DNA of 64,000 bases. It comes from Thalassovita sp. (GTDB lineage: Bacteria > Pseudomonadota > Alphaproteobacteria > Rhodobacterales > Rhodobacteraceae). The notes under the pieces were generated by a model, which ran no database searches, was not told where the DNA came from, and saw only the letters and a list, made by a program, of their open reading frames with translations. The number at the start of each line of letters is the position of its first letter. Position 1 is the first letter of the stretch. A program made the position numbers and the translations under genes. The DNA lies in NCBI GenBank assembly GCA_029212905.1, contig JARGPB010000008.1, positions 1 through 64,000 of the forward strand, written 5' to 3'. This document shows positions 35,991-44,854 of the stretch, piece by piece.

Positions 35991-36554
35991 ATGTTCATTC
36001 AAACCGAATCCACTCCGAACCCCGCAACATTGAAATTCTTGCCCGGCCAGTCCGTGCTAGAAGTGGGCACTGCTGATTTTCCGTCAGCTGAGGGCGCTGA
36101 AAAATCCCCCCTCGCGCAGCGCATTTTCGCGGTGAATGGTGTGGCAGGTGTGTTCTTCGGCACGGATTTCGTTACCGTCACCAAAACTGATGCAGTGGAC
36201 TGGGATCACATCAAACCTGCGTTGCTGGGCGCGATCATGGAGCACTTTCAGTCCGGTCAGCCAGTCATGTCCGGCGAAGGCGATGCGGCTGGCGGCCACG
36301 CCGATCACGATGGCCCCGACGGTGAAATCGTCGGCCAAATCAAAGAGCTGCTGGATACCCGCGTCCGTCCGGCTGTGGCTCAGGATGGTGGCGACATCAC
36401 GTTCCATGGCTTTGATCGCGGCGTCGTCTACCTGCACATGCAGGGGGCCTGTGCGGGGTGCCCGTCCTCGACCCTGACGCTGAAAATGGGGATCGAGAAC
36501 CTGCTGCGCCACTATATCCCCGAAGTGACCGAGGTTCGTCCAGTTAATGTCTGA
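35991..36554 (+). CDS. NifU-family Fe-S scaffold protein (Nfu)
   Basis: A 187-residue Nfu-type carrier of assembled Fe-S clusters. It has the N-terminal Nfu domain (MFIQTESTPNPATLKFLPGQ) and C-terminal NifU domain with the cluster cysteines C154 and C157 (GACAGCPSSTLTLKMGIE). The Nfu-N plus NifU layout is the alphaproteobacterial/mitochondrial NFU1 form. Its end overlaps tsaB by 8 nt, and rimI follows, a common Rhodobacteraceae arrangement. Confidence 0.93.
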   Translation: MFIQTESTPNPATLKFLPGQSVLEVGTADFPSAEGAEKSPLAQRIFAVNGVAGVFFGTDFVTVTKTDAVDWDHIKPALLGAIMEHFQSGQPVMSGEGDAAGGHADHDGPDGEIVGQIKELLDTRVRPAVAQDGGDITFHGFDRGVVYLHMQGACAGCPSSTLTLKMGIENLLRHYIPEVTEVRPVNV

Positions 36555-37125
36555 TCCGCTGGTTCTGGCATTCGACACATCGGCCGCGCATTGCGCGGCC
36601 GCTTTGCTGTCCGGCAACCGCGTCATCCTGTCCCGCGCCGAAGAAATGGGACGCGGACAGGCCGAACGGTTGATCCCCTTGCTGGAAGAGGTGCTTGCCG
36701 AAACCAAGACCACCTGGACGGATCTGGATGCGATCGGTGTTGGCGTCGGTCCGGGCAACTTTACGGGCATCAGGATCAGCGTCTCTGCGGCGCGCGGGTT
36801 GGCTTTGGGGCTCAATATTCCAGCTGTCGGCGTGTCCACCTTTGATGCCATTGCGCTGAATGCGGATGCGCTGGCTGCTGTCCCTGCCCCTCGCGGGATG
36901 CTGTATGTGCACCGGGGCTCCCCCGCGCTGATAGACCCCGAAACGCTGGATGAACCTTATGCCCTGCCCCCATCCCCGGCGGATTTAGCAGTGGCCATTG
37001 CACATTGCGCCGCGCAAATACTGACGTCCGGCGCGGCAATTCCTGCCCCCGCGCCGCTATATGTCAAACCTGCCGATGCGGCCCCCAGCCGCGATGCACC
37101 GCCGGTGATACTGGATGACGCCTGA
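36547..37125 (+). CDS. tsaB: tRNA threonylcarbamoyladenosine biosynthesis protein TsaB
   Basis: A 192-residue ASKHA-fold protein, partner of TsaD in t6A37 modification of ANN-decoding tRNAs. The family block LAFDTSAAHCAAALL and GVGVGPGNFTGIRISVSAARGLALG are clear. It is shorter than E. coli TsaB (231), with a reduced C-terminal part, as is usual in this group. It overlaps nfu upstream (8 nt) and rimI downstream (11 nt), so the three are translationally coupled. Confidence 0.92.
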   Translation: MSDPLVLAFDTSAAHCAAALLSGNRVILSRAEEMGRGQAERLIPLLEEVLAETKTTWTDLDAIGVGVGPGNFTGIRISVSAARGLALGLNIPAVGVSTFDAIALNADALAAVPAPRGMLYVHRGSPALIDPETLDEPYALPPSPADLAVAIAHCAAQILTSGAAIPAPAPLYVKPADAAPSRDAPPVILDDA

Positions 37126-37534
37126 GACACTGGCCACCCTGCACGCTCGTGCCTTTACCGCTCAGCGCCCCTGGAGCGCGGCAGAGTTCGCCAGCCTGGT
37201 AGACTCACCCCTGACTTTTCTGGTTTCCGCACAACATACCTTTGCCCTGGGGCGCGTCATCGCGGATGAGGCAGAGCTTCTGACTCTGGCCACCGACCCC
37301 GCCCAGCAACGCCAAGGACTGGGCCGTACAATCCTCAGAAACTACGAAACAACAGCCAAATCTCGTGGTGCAACGCGCTCTTTCCTAGAGGTTGCGGCGG
37401 ACAATCATGCGGCGATCCAACTATATAGCTCAGCGGGTTACACGACTGACGGTCTGCGCCCTGGTTACTACAAAACACCAGACGGGCGCAGCGTGGACGC
37501 AATGCTAATGTCGCGCGCATTGCCGTTAGGTTAA
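37115..37534 (+). CDS. rimI: Ribosomal protein S18-alanine N-acetyltransferase (GNAT)
   Basis: A 139-residue GNAT acetyltransferase. The acetyl-CoA loop is Q-Q-R-Q-G-L-G (DPAQQRQGLGRTIL) and the following SRGATRSFLEVAADNHAAIQLYSSAGY block is typical of RimI. The overlap with tsaB is the classical tsaB-rimI linkage, which supports RimI over other GNATs. It would acetylate the N-terminal alanine of S18. Confidence 0.88.
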   Translation: MTPETLATLHARAFTAQRPWSAAEFASLVDSPLTFLVSAQHTFALGRVIADEAELLTLATDPAQQRQGLGRTILRNYETTAKSRGATRSFLEVAADNHAAIQLYSSAGYTTDGLRPGYYKTPDGRSVDAMLMSRALPLG

Positions 37535-37578
37535 CCCCCAAACCACGCCAAGGTGTCTGAAATCTTTCCAGATTCCTG

Positions 37579-37609
37579 TTGACCCTTGTGCGTGGCTGCG
37601 GCCTAAATT
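37579..37609 (+). promoter_or_regulatory. Putative promoter of the BMP transporter operon
   Basis: TTGACC (37579-37584) and TAAATT (37604-37609) are 19 nt apart, 78 nt before the first gene. The -10 lies inside a short palindrome CCTAA-N5-TTAGG, a possible operator. Spacing is longer than ideal, so this is tentative. Confidence 0.35.
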
Positions 37610-37686
37610 CCTTAGGAACAGACATGATCTGCTCAATAAGCGGGGCGCCCAAGGTTTAGCCCTGCCAACACCGTGGGAGAGTATTG

Positions 37687-38685
37687 ATGACCCTGATGAC
37701 CAAATTCCTAGGAGCCGCTGCTGCTGTGGCCCTGACCGCTGGCGCCGTTGCTGCGGACCCGGCCCTGATCTTTGATCTGGGCGGCAAGTTCGACAAGTCC
37801 TTTAACGAGGCCGCCTTTAATGGCGCAAGCCGTTGGGCCGAAGAGACCGGCGGCACGTTCCGTGAGATCGAAATGCAATCCGAAGCCCAGCGTGAACAGG
37901 CCCTGCGCCGTTTCGCCGAGGCCGGGTCGAACCCAATCATCACCATGGGTTTTGGCATGGCAGACCCGCTCAGCGCCGTTGCCCCCGATTATCCCGACAC
38001 CAAATTCGTCGTGGTTGATGTGACCTGGATCGGCGGCGATAACATTCGCCAGATCGGGTTTGCCGAACATGAGGGCTCGTATCTGGTGGGGATGTTGGCC
38101 GCTATGGCCTCGAAATCCGGCACTGTCGGATTTGTCGGTGGCATGGACGTCCCCCTGATCCGCCACTTCGGCTGTGGCTATGCCCAAGGCGCCAAAGCCG
38201 TGAACCCCGATGTTAAAATCGTCGCCAACATGACCGGCACCACCCCCGCCGCCTGGAACGACCCGGTCAAAGGCAGCGAGCTGACCAAGGCACAGATCAG
38301 CCAAGGCGCTGACGTGGTTTATGCAGCCGCTGGCGGCACAGGCGTGGGCGTTCTGCAAACCGCCGCGGACGAGGGCATCCTGTCGATCGGCGTGGACAGC
38401 AACCAAAACCACCTGCACCCCGGCAAGGTTCTGACCTCGATGCTGAAACGTGTGGACGTGGCCGTCTATGACGCACTGAAGGCCGGCACCGACGTGGAAA
38501 CCGGCGTTTTCACTCTGGGTCTGGCAGAAGAGGGCGTTGGCTATGCGCTGGATGAAAACAACGCGGCGTTGATCTCGGACGAGATGAAAACCGCTGTGGA
38601 CACCGCTCGTCAGCAAATCATCGACGGCGAACTGAAGGTTGTCAGCTACTATGAAAACGACAGCTGCCCTGTAATCGATTTCTGA
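37687..38685 (+). CDS. BMP-family ABC transporter substrate-binding protein
   Basis: A 332-residue Sec-exported binding protein of the BMP (PnrA/Med) family, PF02608. Start ATG 37687 has GGGAGAG upstream; a signal peptide ends at AGAVAA. There is no lipobox cysteine, so it is soluble in the periplasm. Motifs include ALIFDLGGKFDKSFNEAAFNGA, VVVDVTWIGG and the GFAEHEGSYLVGMLAAMASK stretch. Such proteins bind purine nucleosides or related compounds. It heads an operon with an ATPase and two permeases. Confidence 0.93.
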   Translation: MTLMTKFLGAAAAVALTAGAVAADPALIFDLGGKFDKSFNEAAFNGASRWAEETGGTFREIEMQSEAQREQALRRFAEAGSNPIITMGFGMADPLSAVAPDYPDTKFVVVDVTWIGGDNIRQIGFAEHEGSYLVGMLAAMASKSGTVGFVGGMDVPLIRHFGCGYAQGAKAVNPDVKIVANMTGTTPAAWNDPVKGSELTKAQISQGADVVYAAAGGTGVGVLQTAADEGILSIGVDSNQNHLHPGKVLTSMLKRVDVAVYDALKAGTDVETGVFTLGLAEEGVGYALDENNAALISDEMKTAVDTARQQIIDGELKVVSYYENDSCPVIDF

Positions 38686-38755
38686 TCGACAAACAGGTAC
38701 ATCACTCGGGCCGTGCTGATCCGTCGGCACGGCCCATACGGCGACTGGGGGGCAG

Positions 38756-40291
38756 ATGGCAAACGCGGCACCGGCAATTGAACTTCGTGGGATTTCCAAG
38801 GCCTTTGGGCCGGTTCAGGCGAACAAGGATATCTCGATCCGGGTAATGCCCGGCACGGTGCATGGCATCATCGGCGAAAACGGCGCAGGAAAATCCACGC
38901 TAATGTCGATCCTCTATGGGTTCTACAAGGCTGACCAGGGCGAGATTTTCATCCAAGGCCAGAAGACCGCGATTCCTGACAGCCAGGCCGCGATTGCGGC
39001 GGGTATCGGAATGGTGTTCCAGCATTTCAAGCTGGTCGAAAACTTCACAGTTTTAGAAAACGTCATTCTGGGGGCCGAGGGCGGCCGCCTGTTGCGTCCC
39101 TCATTGGCCAAGGCGCGCAAGGAACTGCAACGTCTGGCGCACGAATACGGGCTGGACGTGGACCCCGACGCCGTGATCGAAGACATCGGCGTAGGGATGC
39201 AACAACGGGTCGAGATCCTGAAAGCTCTGTACCGGCAGGCCGATATTCTGATTTTGGACGAACCCACCGGGGTTCTGACCCCTGCCGAGGCCGATCAGCT
39301 GTTTCGCATTCTGGACCGTCTGCGCGCCGAGGGCAAAACCATCATCCTGATCACCCATAAACTGCGCGAGATCATGGAGATCACTGACACTGTCAGCGTC
39401 ATGCGGCGCGGTGAAATGACCGCCACGGTCCAGACCGCAGGCACCAGCCCAGAAGAGCTGGCCGAGCTGATGGTCGGCCGCAAGGTGTTATTGCAGGTGA
39501 ACAAAGCCCCCGCCACACCGGGCGACACGGTGCTGAAGGTGCAGCACCTGAACGTGACCGACGACAAGGGCGTGCACCGGCTGAAAGACATCAACCTGAC
39601 CATCCGCGCCGGTGAAATTCTGGGTATCGCGGGGGTTGCTGGTAACGGCCAATCGGAATTGCTTGAGGTGCTGGGCGGCATGCAATCCGGGACCGGCACA
39701 ATTACCGTGAACGGAGAAGAAATCGACCTGACGGGCAAACACTCGGACGGGCAATCGCGCCGCGCGCGCGGAATCGCCCACGTCCCCGAGGACCGCCAAC
39801 GAGAGGGCCTCATCATGGATTTTCATGCCTGGGAAAACGTGGCCTTTGGCTATCACAAAGACCCAGCCTATCAGCGCGGGGTATTGATGGATAACGCAGC
39901 CCTGCGCACAGATACCGCCCGCAAAATGGAAAAGTTCGACGTCCGTCCTCCAAACCCCTGGCTGACGGCCAAAAATTTCAGCGGCGGCAACCAGCAGAAA
40001 ATCGTCGTCGCGCGAGAAATCGAACGCAACCCGACCCTGTTGCTGGTCGGTCAGCCCACACGCGGCGTGGACATCGGTGCAATCGAATTTATTCACAACC
40101 AGATCGTCGCCCTACGTGACCAAGGCGCCGCGATCCTTCTGGTCTCGGTCGAGCTTGAGGAAATCCTGTCGCTGTCGGACCGTATTGCCGTCATGTTCGA
40201 CGGCCGGATCATGGGCGAACGCCTACCCGATCAAACCGACGCGGGGGAATTGGGCCTGCTGATGGCCGGCGTCAACGGAAAGGCCGCCTAA
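38756..40291 (+). CDS. BMP-type nucleoside ABC transporter ATP-binding protein
   Basis: A 511-residue tandem ATPase like RbsA/YufO. Domain 1 has an intact Walker A (GENGAGKST), an unusual signature replaced by IGVGMQQRVEILKALYRQ, and DEPTGVLTPAE. Domain 2 has the degenerate Walker A (GVAGNGQSELLE), the signature FSGGNQQKIVVAREI and VGQPTRGVDIG. This asymmetry is normal for simple-sugar/nucleoside importers. The stop overlaps the first permease start (TAATG). Confidence 0.95.
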   Translation: MANAAPAIELRGISKAFGPVQANKDISIRVMPGTVHGIIGENGAGKSTLMSILYGFYKADQGEIFIQGQKTAIPDSQAAIAAGIGMVFQHFKLVENFTVLENVILGAEGGRLLRPSLAKARKELQRLAHEYGLDVDPDAVIEDIGVGMQQRVEILKALYRQADILILDEPTGVLTPAEADQLFRILDRLRAEGKTIILITHKLREIMEITDTVSVMRRGEMTATVQTAGTSPEELAELMVGRKVLLQVNKAPATPGDTVLKVQHLNVTDDKGVHRLKDINLTIRAGEILGIAGVAGNGQSELLEVLGGMQSGTGTITVNGEEIDLTGKHSDGQSRRARGIAHVPEDRQREGLIMDFHAWENVAFGYHKDPAYQRGVLMDNAALRTDTARKMEKFDVRPPNPWLTAKNFSGGNQQKIVVAREIERNPTLLLVGQPTRGVDIGAIEFIHNQIVALRDQGAAILLVSVELEEILSLSDRIAVMFDGRIMGERLPDQTDAGELGLLMAGVNGKAA

Positions 40292-41385
40292 TGGAGAAGA
40301 TGCCAAAATGGGCTGATGTGGTCCTGATCCCGCTGATCTCGTTGCTGCTGGCCGCGATCCTGTCAGCCTTGGTGATCCTGGCCATTGGCGAGGACCCCTG
40401 GGCAGCGCTGAAAATGATGGTTCAGGGCGCTTTGGGGTCGACCTATGGCTGGGGCTACACGCTCTATTATGCGACGAATTTCATCTTTACCGGTCTGGCC
40501 GTGGCGGTCGCCTTTCACGCGCGCATGTTCAACATCGGTGGCGAAGGCCAGGCAATGCTGGGCGGCTTGGGCGTCGCTGTCGTGTGCCTGTATATCCCGT
40601 GGCCGCACTGGTCTGTGGCCGTGATTGCCGCCACGATCAGCGCAGCGGTTTTCGGGGCGGCTTGGGCCGCGATCCCCGCCTATCTACAGGCCAAACGCGG
40701 CAGCCACATCGTGATCACCACGATCATGTTCAATTTTATCGCCTCAGCCGTGCTGAACTATCTGCTGGTTAACGTCATGCGCCCCAAAGGCGCGATGGAC
40801 CCCGCCACCGCCCGTTTCGCCGAAACCACCCACCTGCCGACCTTGCATGAGCTACTGTTGCCTCTGGGGATCAAATTTTCCAAGGCCGCGCCCGCCAATG
40901 TCAGCCTGTTGATCGCACTGGTGGCCTGCGTGCTGGTCTGGCTGTTGCTGTGGCGCAGCCGTCTGGGCTATGAAATCCGAGCGTTTGGGCATTCGGAATC
41001 CGGGGCCCGCTATGCCGGGATCAGCCCGGTAAAGATCACCATCGTGGCAATGCTGATTTCGGGCGCGCTGGCTGGTTTGATGTCCGTCAACACCACCATG
41101 GGCGAAAGCGAGCGCCTGATCATGAACGCGACCGAGGGCGCCGGTTTCATCGGGATCGCCGTGGCCCTGATGGGACGCTCGCACCCTGTAGGAGTGCTGC
41201 TGGCCGCGATCCTGTTCGGGTTCCTGTACCAAGGCGGGGCCGAATTGGCGCTATGGACAAAAATTCCGCGTGAAATGATCGTGGTCATTCAGGCCTTGGT
41301 AATCCTGTTCACTGGCGCGCTGGACAATATGGTGCGGATACCGCTGGAAAAACTATTCTTGTTCCTGCGCCGAAAGGAAGGTTGA
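40291..41385 (+). CDS. BMP-type ABC transporter permease 1
   Basis: A 364-residue permease of the binding-protein-dependent transport family BPD_transp_2 (PF02653). It has about ten membrane helices, beginning with VVLIPLISLLLAAILSALVILAIG, and the family block FNIGGEGQAMLGGLGVAVV. It overlaps the ATPase gene by 1 nt and precedes the second permease by 4 nt, giving a heterodimeric inner-membrane channel. Confidence 0.95.
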   Translation: MEKMPKWADVVLIPLISLLLAAILSALVILAIGEDPWAALKMMVQGALGSTYGWGYTLYYATNFIFTGLAVAVAFHARMFNIGGEGQAMLGGLGVAVVCLYIPWPHWSVAVIAATISAAVFGAAWAAIPAYLQAKRGSHIVITTIMFNFIASAVLNYLLVNVMRPKGAMDPATARFAETTHLPTLHELLLPLGIKFSKAAPANVSLLIALVACVLVWLLLWRSRLGYEIRAFGHSESGARYAGISPVKITIVAMLISGALAGLMSVNTTMGESERLIMNATEGAGFIGIAVALMGRSHPVGVLLAAILFGFLYQGGAELALWTKIPREMIVVIQALVILFTGALDNMVRIPLEKLFLFLRRKEG

Positions 41386-41389
41386 GCCG

Positions 41390-42355
41390 ATGGATTACAT
41401 GACCCTTCTGCAAATCCTGGATTCAACCGTGCGCCTGGCCACGCCTTTGTTGCTGGCCTGTCTGGCCGGGTTGTTCAGCGAACGCGCCGGGATTTTTGAT
41501 ATCGGGCTCGAGGGTAAGATGTTGGCCGCTGCGTTCTTTTCCGGGGCGGTGGCCTATGTGTCCGGGAACGTCTGGCTGGGATTGCTGGCCGGGATCGCCG
41601 CGTCCCTGGTCTTATCGGCGCTGCACGGGCTGGCGTCGATCACCTTTCGGGGCAATCAGTTGATCTCTGGTGTGGCGATCAATTTCCTGGCTGCGGGACT
41701 GACGGTTGTTGTGGCGCAGGACTGGTTCAAACAGGGCGGGCGAACACCGTCATTGACGGGGGATGCGCGCTTCGATCCGATCACACTGCCGCTGGCCGAG
41801 ACACTGCGCGATGTGCCCTTTCTGGGACCGCTGTATTTCGAGCTGATCTCGGGGCACACGGTGCTGGTCTACCTGGCCTTTGCCTGCGTTCCGGCGACAT
41901 GGTGGCTGCTGTATCGCACCCGGTTCGGCCTGCGCCTGCGTGCCGTAGGCGAGAACCCGGCCGCTGTGGATACCGCGGGCGTATCCGTTGTGGGAATGCG
42001 CTATGCGGCTGTTGCGATCTGTGGGGTGCTGTGCGGCATTGCCGGTGCCTATCTGGCAACAGCCCTACAAGCCGGTTTCGTCAAGGACATGACCGCCGGG
42101 CGTGGGTATATCGCGCTGGCCGCGCTGATCTTTGCCAAATGGCGGCCTTGGTATGCGCTGTATGCGACTCTGCTGTTCGGCCTGCTGCAAGCCGTCGCCC
42201 TGCGGTATCAGAACATCGACGTCGGAGCCTTTACCATCCCGGTGCAGGTCATGGACGCGCTCCCGTATATTCTGACCGTTGTGATCCTGGCCGGCTTCGT
42301 TGGCAAGGCCATCCCGCCGCGCGCAGGTGGCGAGCCATATGTAAAGGAACGCTGA
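41390..42355 (+). CDS. BMP-type ABC transporter permease 2
   Basis: A 321-residue BPD_transp_2 permease with the N-terminal LLACLAGLFSERAGIFDIGLEGKMLAAAF block shared by YufQ-like permeases. It has about nine membrane helices and ends in a short basic cytoplasmic tail. As the last gene of the four-gene operon it completes the importer. The substrate is probably a purine nucleoside or related base, but no catabolic gene is attached to confirm it. Confidence 0.95.
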   Translation: MDYMTLLQILDSTVRLATPLLLACLAGLFSERAGIFDIGLEGKMLAAAFFSGAVAYVSGNVWLGLLAGIAASLVLSALHGLASITFRGNQLISGVAINFLAAGLTVVVAQDWFKQGGRTPSLTGDARFDPITLPLAETLRDVPFLGPLYFELISGHTVLVYLAFACVPATWWLLYRTRFGLRLRAVGENPAAVDTAGVSVVGMRYAAVAICGVLCGIAGAYLATALQAGFVKDMTAGRGYIALAALIFAKWRPWYALYATLLFGLLQAVALRYQNIDVGAFTIPVQVMDALPYILTVVILAGFVGKAIPPRAGGEPYVKER

Positions 42356-42451
42356 TCCCTTTGCTGCATTTGCACAGAAAAATGTCTTTACTAATGATTT
42401 CCCCAGGTGCCATCGCTTGCCAAGCGACAATCCGCCGCGCTAGGTAAGTTC

Positions 42452-43375
42452 ATGCAAATCTACCTGCCAATTGCGGAAATCTCTGTGAATGCCTTCCTTT
42501 TGCTGGGGCTTGGCGGGATCGTGGGCGTTCTATCCGGGATATTCGGCGTTGGGGGCGGGTTCCTGATCACCCCTTTGCTGTTTTTCGTAGGCATCCCTCC
42601 GGCGGTGGCCGTCGCGACCTCGGCCAACCAGATTGTGGCCTCGTCGGTATCCGGCCTGTTCGCGCATCTCAGACGCAAGAACGTCGACATGAAGATGGGC
42701 TGGGTCCTGCTGGCAGGCGGGCTGGTAGGGTCGGCATTTGGCGTCGGCATTTTCAACTATCTGAAATCTCTGGGACAAGTCGATCTGCTGGTCCGGCTTT
42801 GCTATGTTTTGTTCCTGGGGGTAATCGGCAGCCTGATGCTGTTCGAGAGCCTGCGCGCCCTGCGCCGCAACAAATTGGCCGGTGGCGTTGTCATCAAGAA
42901 ACGCAGCCGCAACTGGGTACATACCGCCCCGCTAAAAGCACGGTTTCGGACGTCGGGGCTGTATATTTCGGTCATTCCGCCCCTGTTGGTTGGTTTTTGC
43001 GTGGGCATGTTGGCCGCGGTAATGGGCGTCGGAGGCGGGTTTATCATGGTCCCCGCGATGATCTATATTCTGGGGATGCCAACGCGCGTGGTGATCGGGA
43101 CGTCGCTGTTCCAGATCATTTTCGTGGCCGCGTTTACCACGCTTTTGCACGCGATCACCAACCACACAGTAGACCTGCCCTTGGCCCTGTTTCTGTTGGT
43201 TGGCGGTGTGTTAGGGGCGCAAATCGGCACCCGGATCGGCGTCAAACTAAAGGCCGAGCAACTGCGCGTTTTGCTGGCCCTTCTGGTCATGGCTGTATGT
43301 GTGAAAATCGCACTGGAGCTGCTGATCGAACCTTCCGAGCTGTACACAGTTGCGTCCAGGGCAGGTGCCAAATGA
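42452..43375 (+). CDS. TSUP (TauE/SafE) family permease
   Basis: A 307-residue TauE/SafE membrane protein. I pick ATG 42452 (MQIYLPIAEISVN) over an upstream GTG because this N-terminus is the usual one. Eight or so membrane helices show the two repeated GxGGGF motifs (GIFGVGGGFLITP, GVGGGFIMVP). The family exports sulfite, sulfoacetate or other small sulfur or organic anions. It overlaps the downstream TIGR02186 gene (ATGA), a pair seen across Rhodobacteraceae. Confidence 0.9.
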   Translation: MQIYLPIAEISVNAFLLLGLGGIVGVLSGIFGVGGGFLITPLLFFVGIPPAVAVATSANQIVASSVSGLFAHLRRKNVDMKMGWVLLAGGLVGSAFGVGIFNYLKSLGQVDLLVRLCYVLFLGVIGSLMLFESLRALRRNKLAGGVVIKKRSRNWVHTAPLKARFRTSGLYISVIPPLLVGFCVGMLAAVMGVGGGFIMVPAMIYILGMPTRVVIGTSLFQIIFVAAFTTLLHAITNHTVDLPLALFLLVGGVLGAQIGTRIGVKLKAEQLRVLLALLVMAVCVKIALELLIEPSELYTVASRAGAK

Positions 43376-44133
43376 TGCGTATCCTCCTGTTTTTCCTGAT
43401 GATGGTTCCGCTCCCCCTGTTGGCCAAAGAAGAGGTGGTTTTAGGGCTGAGCCAAGACAACGTCGCCATCACCGCGCGCTTTGACGGCTCGGAAATTTTG
43501 ATCTTCGGGGCTGTGAAGCGCGAACATCGCATACCCGAAGAACCCCTGGACGTGATCATTGCCATCGCGGGCCCATCCGAACCCGCCAAACTACGCCGCA
43601 AGGACCGTAAATTCGGTATTTGGGTGAACGCGGCCTCGGTGGATATTATCTCGGCACCGACCTTTTATGCCGTCGCCACCAGCCGCCCACTGGAGACAGT
43701 GCTTCACCCATTCGAAGACCTGCGCTACGGCATCTCGATCGAGCGTAGCATCCGCGCCACCATCACCCCCGGTATGACTGAAAACGCCAAGGACTTTACC
43801 GAGGCCCTGCTGCGCATTCGTCAGGCCGAAGGCAGCTATCAACTGCTAGAGGGCGCGGTCAACGTGGACCAACAGACATTGTTTCGCACGTCGATTTCTC
43901 TGCCGTCTAACCTGACAGAGGGCACCTATCGGACCCGAATTTACCTTACCCGCGCCGGAGAGGTCGTGTCCCATTTCGAAACGCCGATCAACGTCAGTAA
44001 GGTGGGTCTGGAACGGTTTCTCTATAACCTGGCCCAAGAACATGCAGCGCTGTACGGGTTGATGTCTCTGGCTCTGGCTGTGTTTGCTGGTTGGCTTGCG
44101 TCAGCCATCTTTCGGTTGATCAGGCTGGGCTAG
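43372..44133 (+). CDS. TIGR02186 family membrane-anchored exported protein
   Basis: A 253-residue protein of unknown function. It has a signal peptide (MMRILLFFLMMVPLPLLAKE), a beta-rich periplasmic domain with LSQDNVAITARFDGSEILIFGA and VVVIIAIAGPSE-like strands, and one C-terminal membrane helix (YGLMSLALAVFAGWLASAIF). It is translationally coupled to the TSUP permease by a 4-nt overlap, which suggests that the two act together at the inner membrane. The stop lies 1 nt from a convergent SDR gene. Confidence 0.82.
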   Translation: MMRILLFFLMMVPLPLLAKEEVVLGLSQDNVAITARFDGSEILIFGAVKREHRIPEEPLDVIIAIAGPSEPAKLRRKDRKFGIWVNAASVDIISAPTFYAVATSRPLETVLHPFEDLRYGISIERSIRATITPGMTENAKDFTEALLRIRQAEGSYQLLEGAVNVDQQTLFRTSISLPSNLTEGTYRTRIYLTRAGEVVSHFETPINVSKVGLERFLYNLAQEHAALYGLMSLALAVFAGWLASAIFRLIRLG

Positions 44134-44134
44134 G

Positions 44135-44854
44135 TTAGCCACGCCCGACATAGGGCATCTTTGTCGCCATAATCGTCATGAACTGCACGTTTGCCTCGGG
44201 GCCAAGCTGGGCCATCTGCAACACGGCCCGCGCCACATCATCCACATTCATCGACGGCGGCGGATTGTCGGGGTTTTGCGCAATGATCCCATCCAATAAA
44301 TCCGTCCGCGCATTGCCGATGTCGATCTGCCCGCACGCAATATCAAAGGCCCGACCGTCCAGGGACAGAGTCTTGGTCAGCCCAGTAATCGCGTGTTTCG
44401 TTGTGGTGTAGGTCACCGAGCCTTCACGCGGAGTATGCGCGCTGATCGAGCCGTTGTTGATGATCCGCCCGCCCTGAGGATCTTGCCGCCGCATCTGTCC
44501 AAAGGCCGCACGGGCGCTCAGGAACATGCCATCCAGATTGACGTCGCGCACTTGGCGCCATTCTTCGATGCTCAGCTCATCTATCGGAACCGCGCGGCCG
44601 AACATTCCGGCATTGTTGAACAACACGTCCAAACGCCCCGCCCGAGCCACAAAACCGTCAAACGCCTCCTGGACCTGTGCGGGATCGGTCACATCGCACG
44701 GAAGGATCACCGCGTTGGGGTGGCCATTCGCGACAGCCTCCAGCGGGGCCCGGCGACGCGCCAGAAGCCCCACCCGCCAGCCATTCGCCAGAAATTCCTG
44801 CGCACAGGCCGCGCCGATACCCGCGCTGGCACCAGTGATCAGGATGGATTTCAT
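44135..44854 (-). CDS. Short-chain dehydrogenase/reductase (SDR)
   Basis: A 239-residue classical SDR. The cofactor loop is TGASAGIG (residues 7-14), NNAG lies at 80-83, and the catalytic set is S136 or S138, Y149 and K153 (YTTTK). A basic pair after the second strand (LARRRAP) favours NADP. The start overlaps the helicase stop by 4 nt (ATGA), so the two are co-transcribed though not functionally related by any obvious logic. Substrate unknown. Confidence 0.88.
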   Translation of the reverse strand: MKSILITGASAGIGAACAQEFLANGWRVGLLARRRAPLEAVANGHPNAVILPCDVTDPAQVQEAFDGFVARAGRLDVLFNNAGMFGRAVPIDELSIEEWRQVRDVNLDGMFLSARAAFGQMRRQDPQGGRIINNGSISAHTPREGSVTYTTTKHAITGLTKTLSLDGRAFDIACGQIDIGNARTDLLDGIIAQNPDNPPPSMNVDDVARAVLQMAQLGPEANVQFMTIMATKMPYVGRG

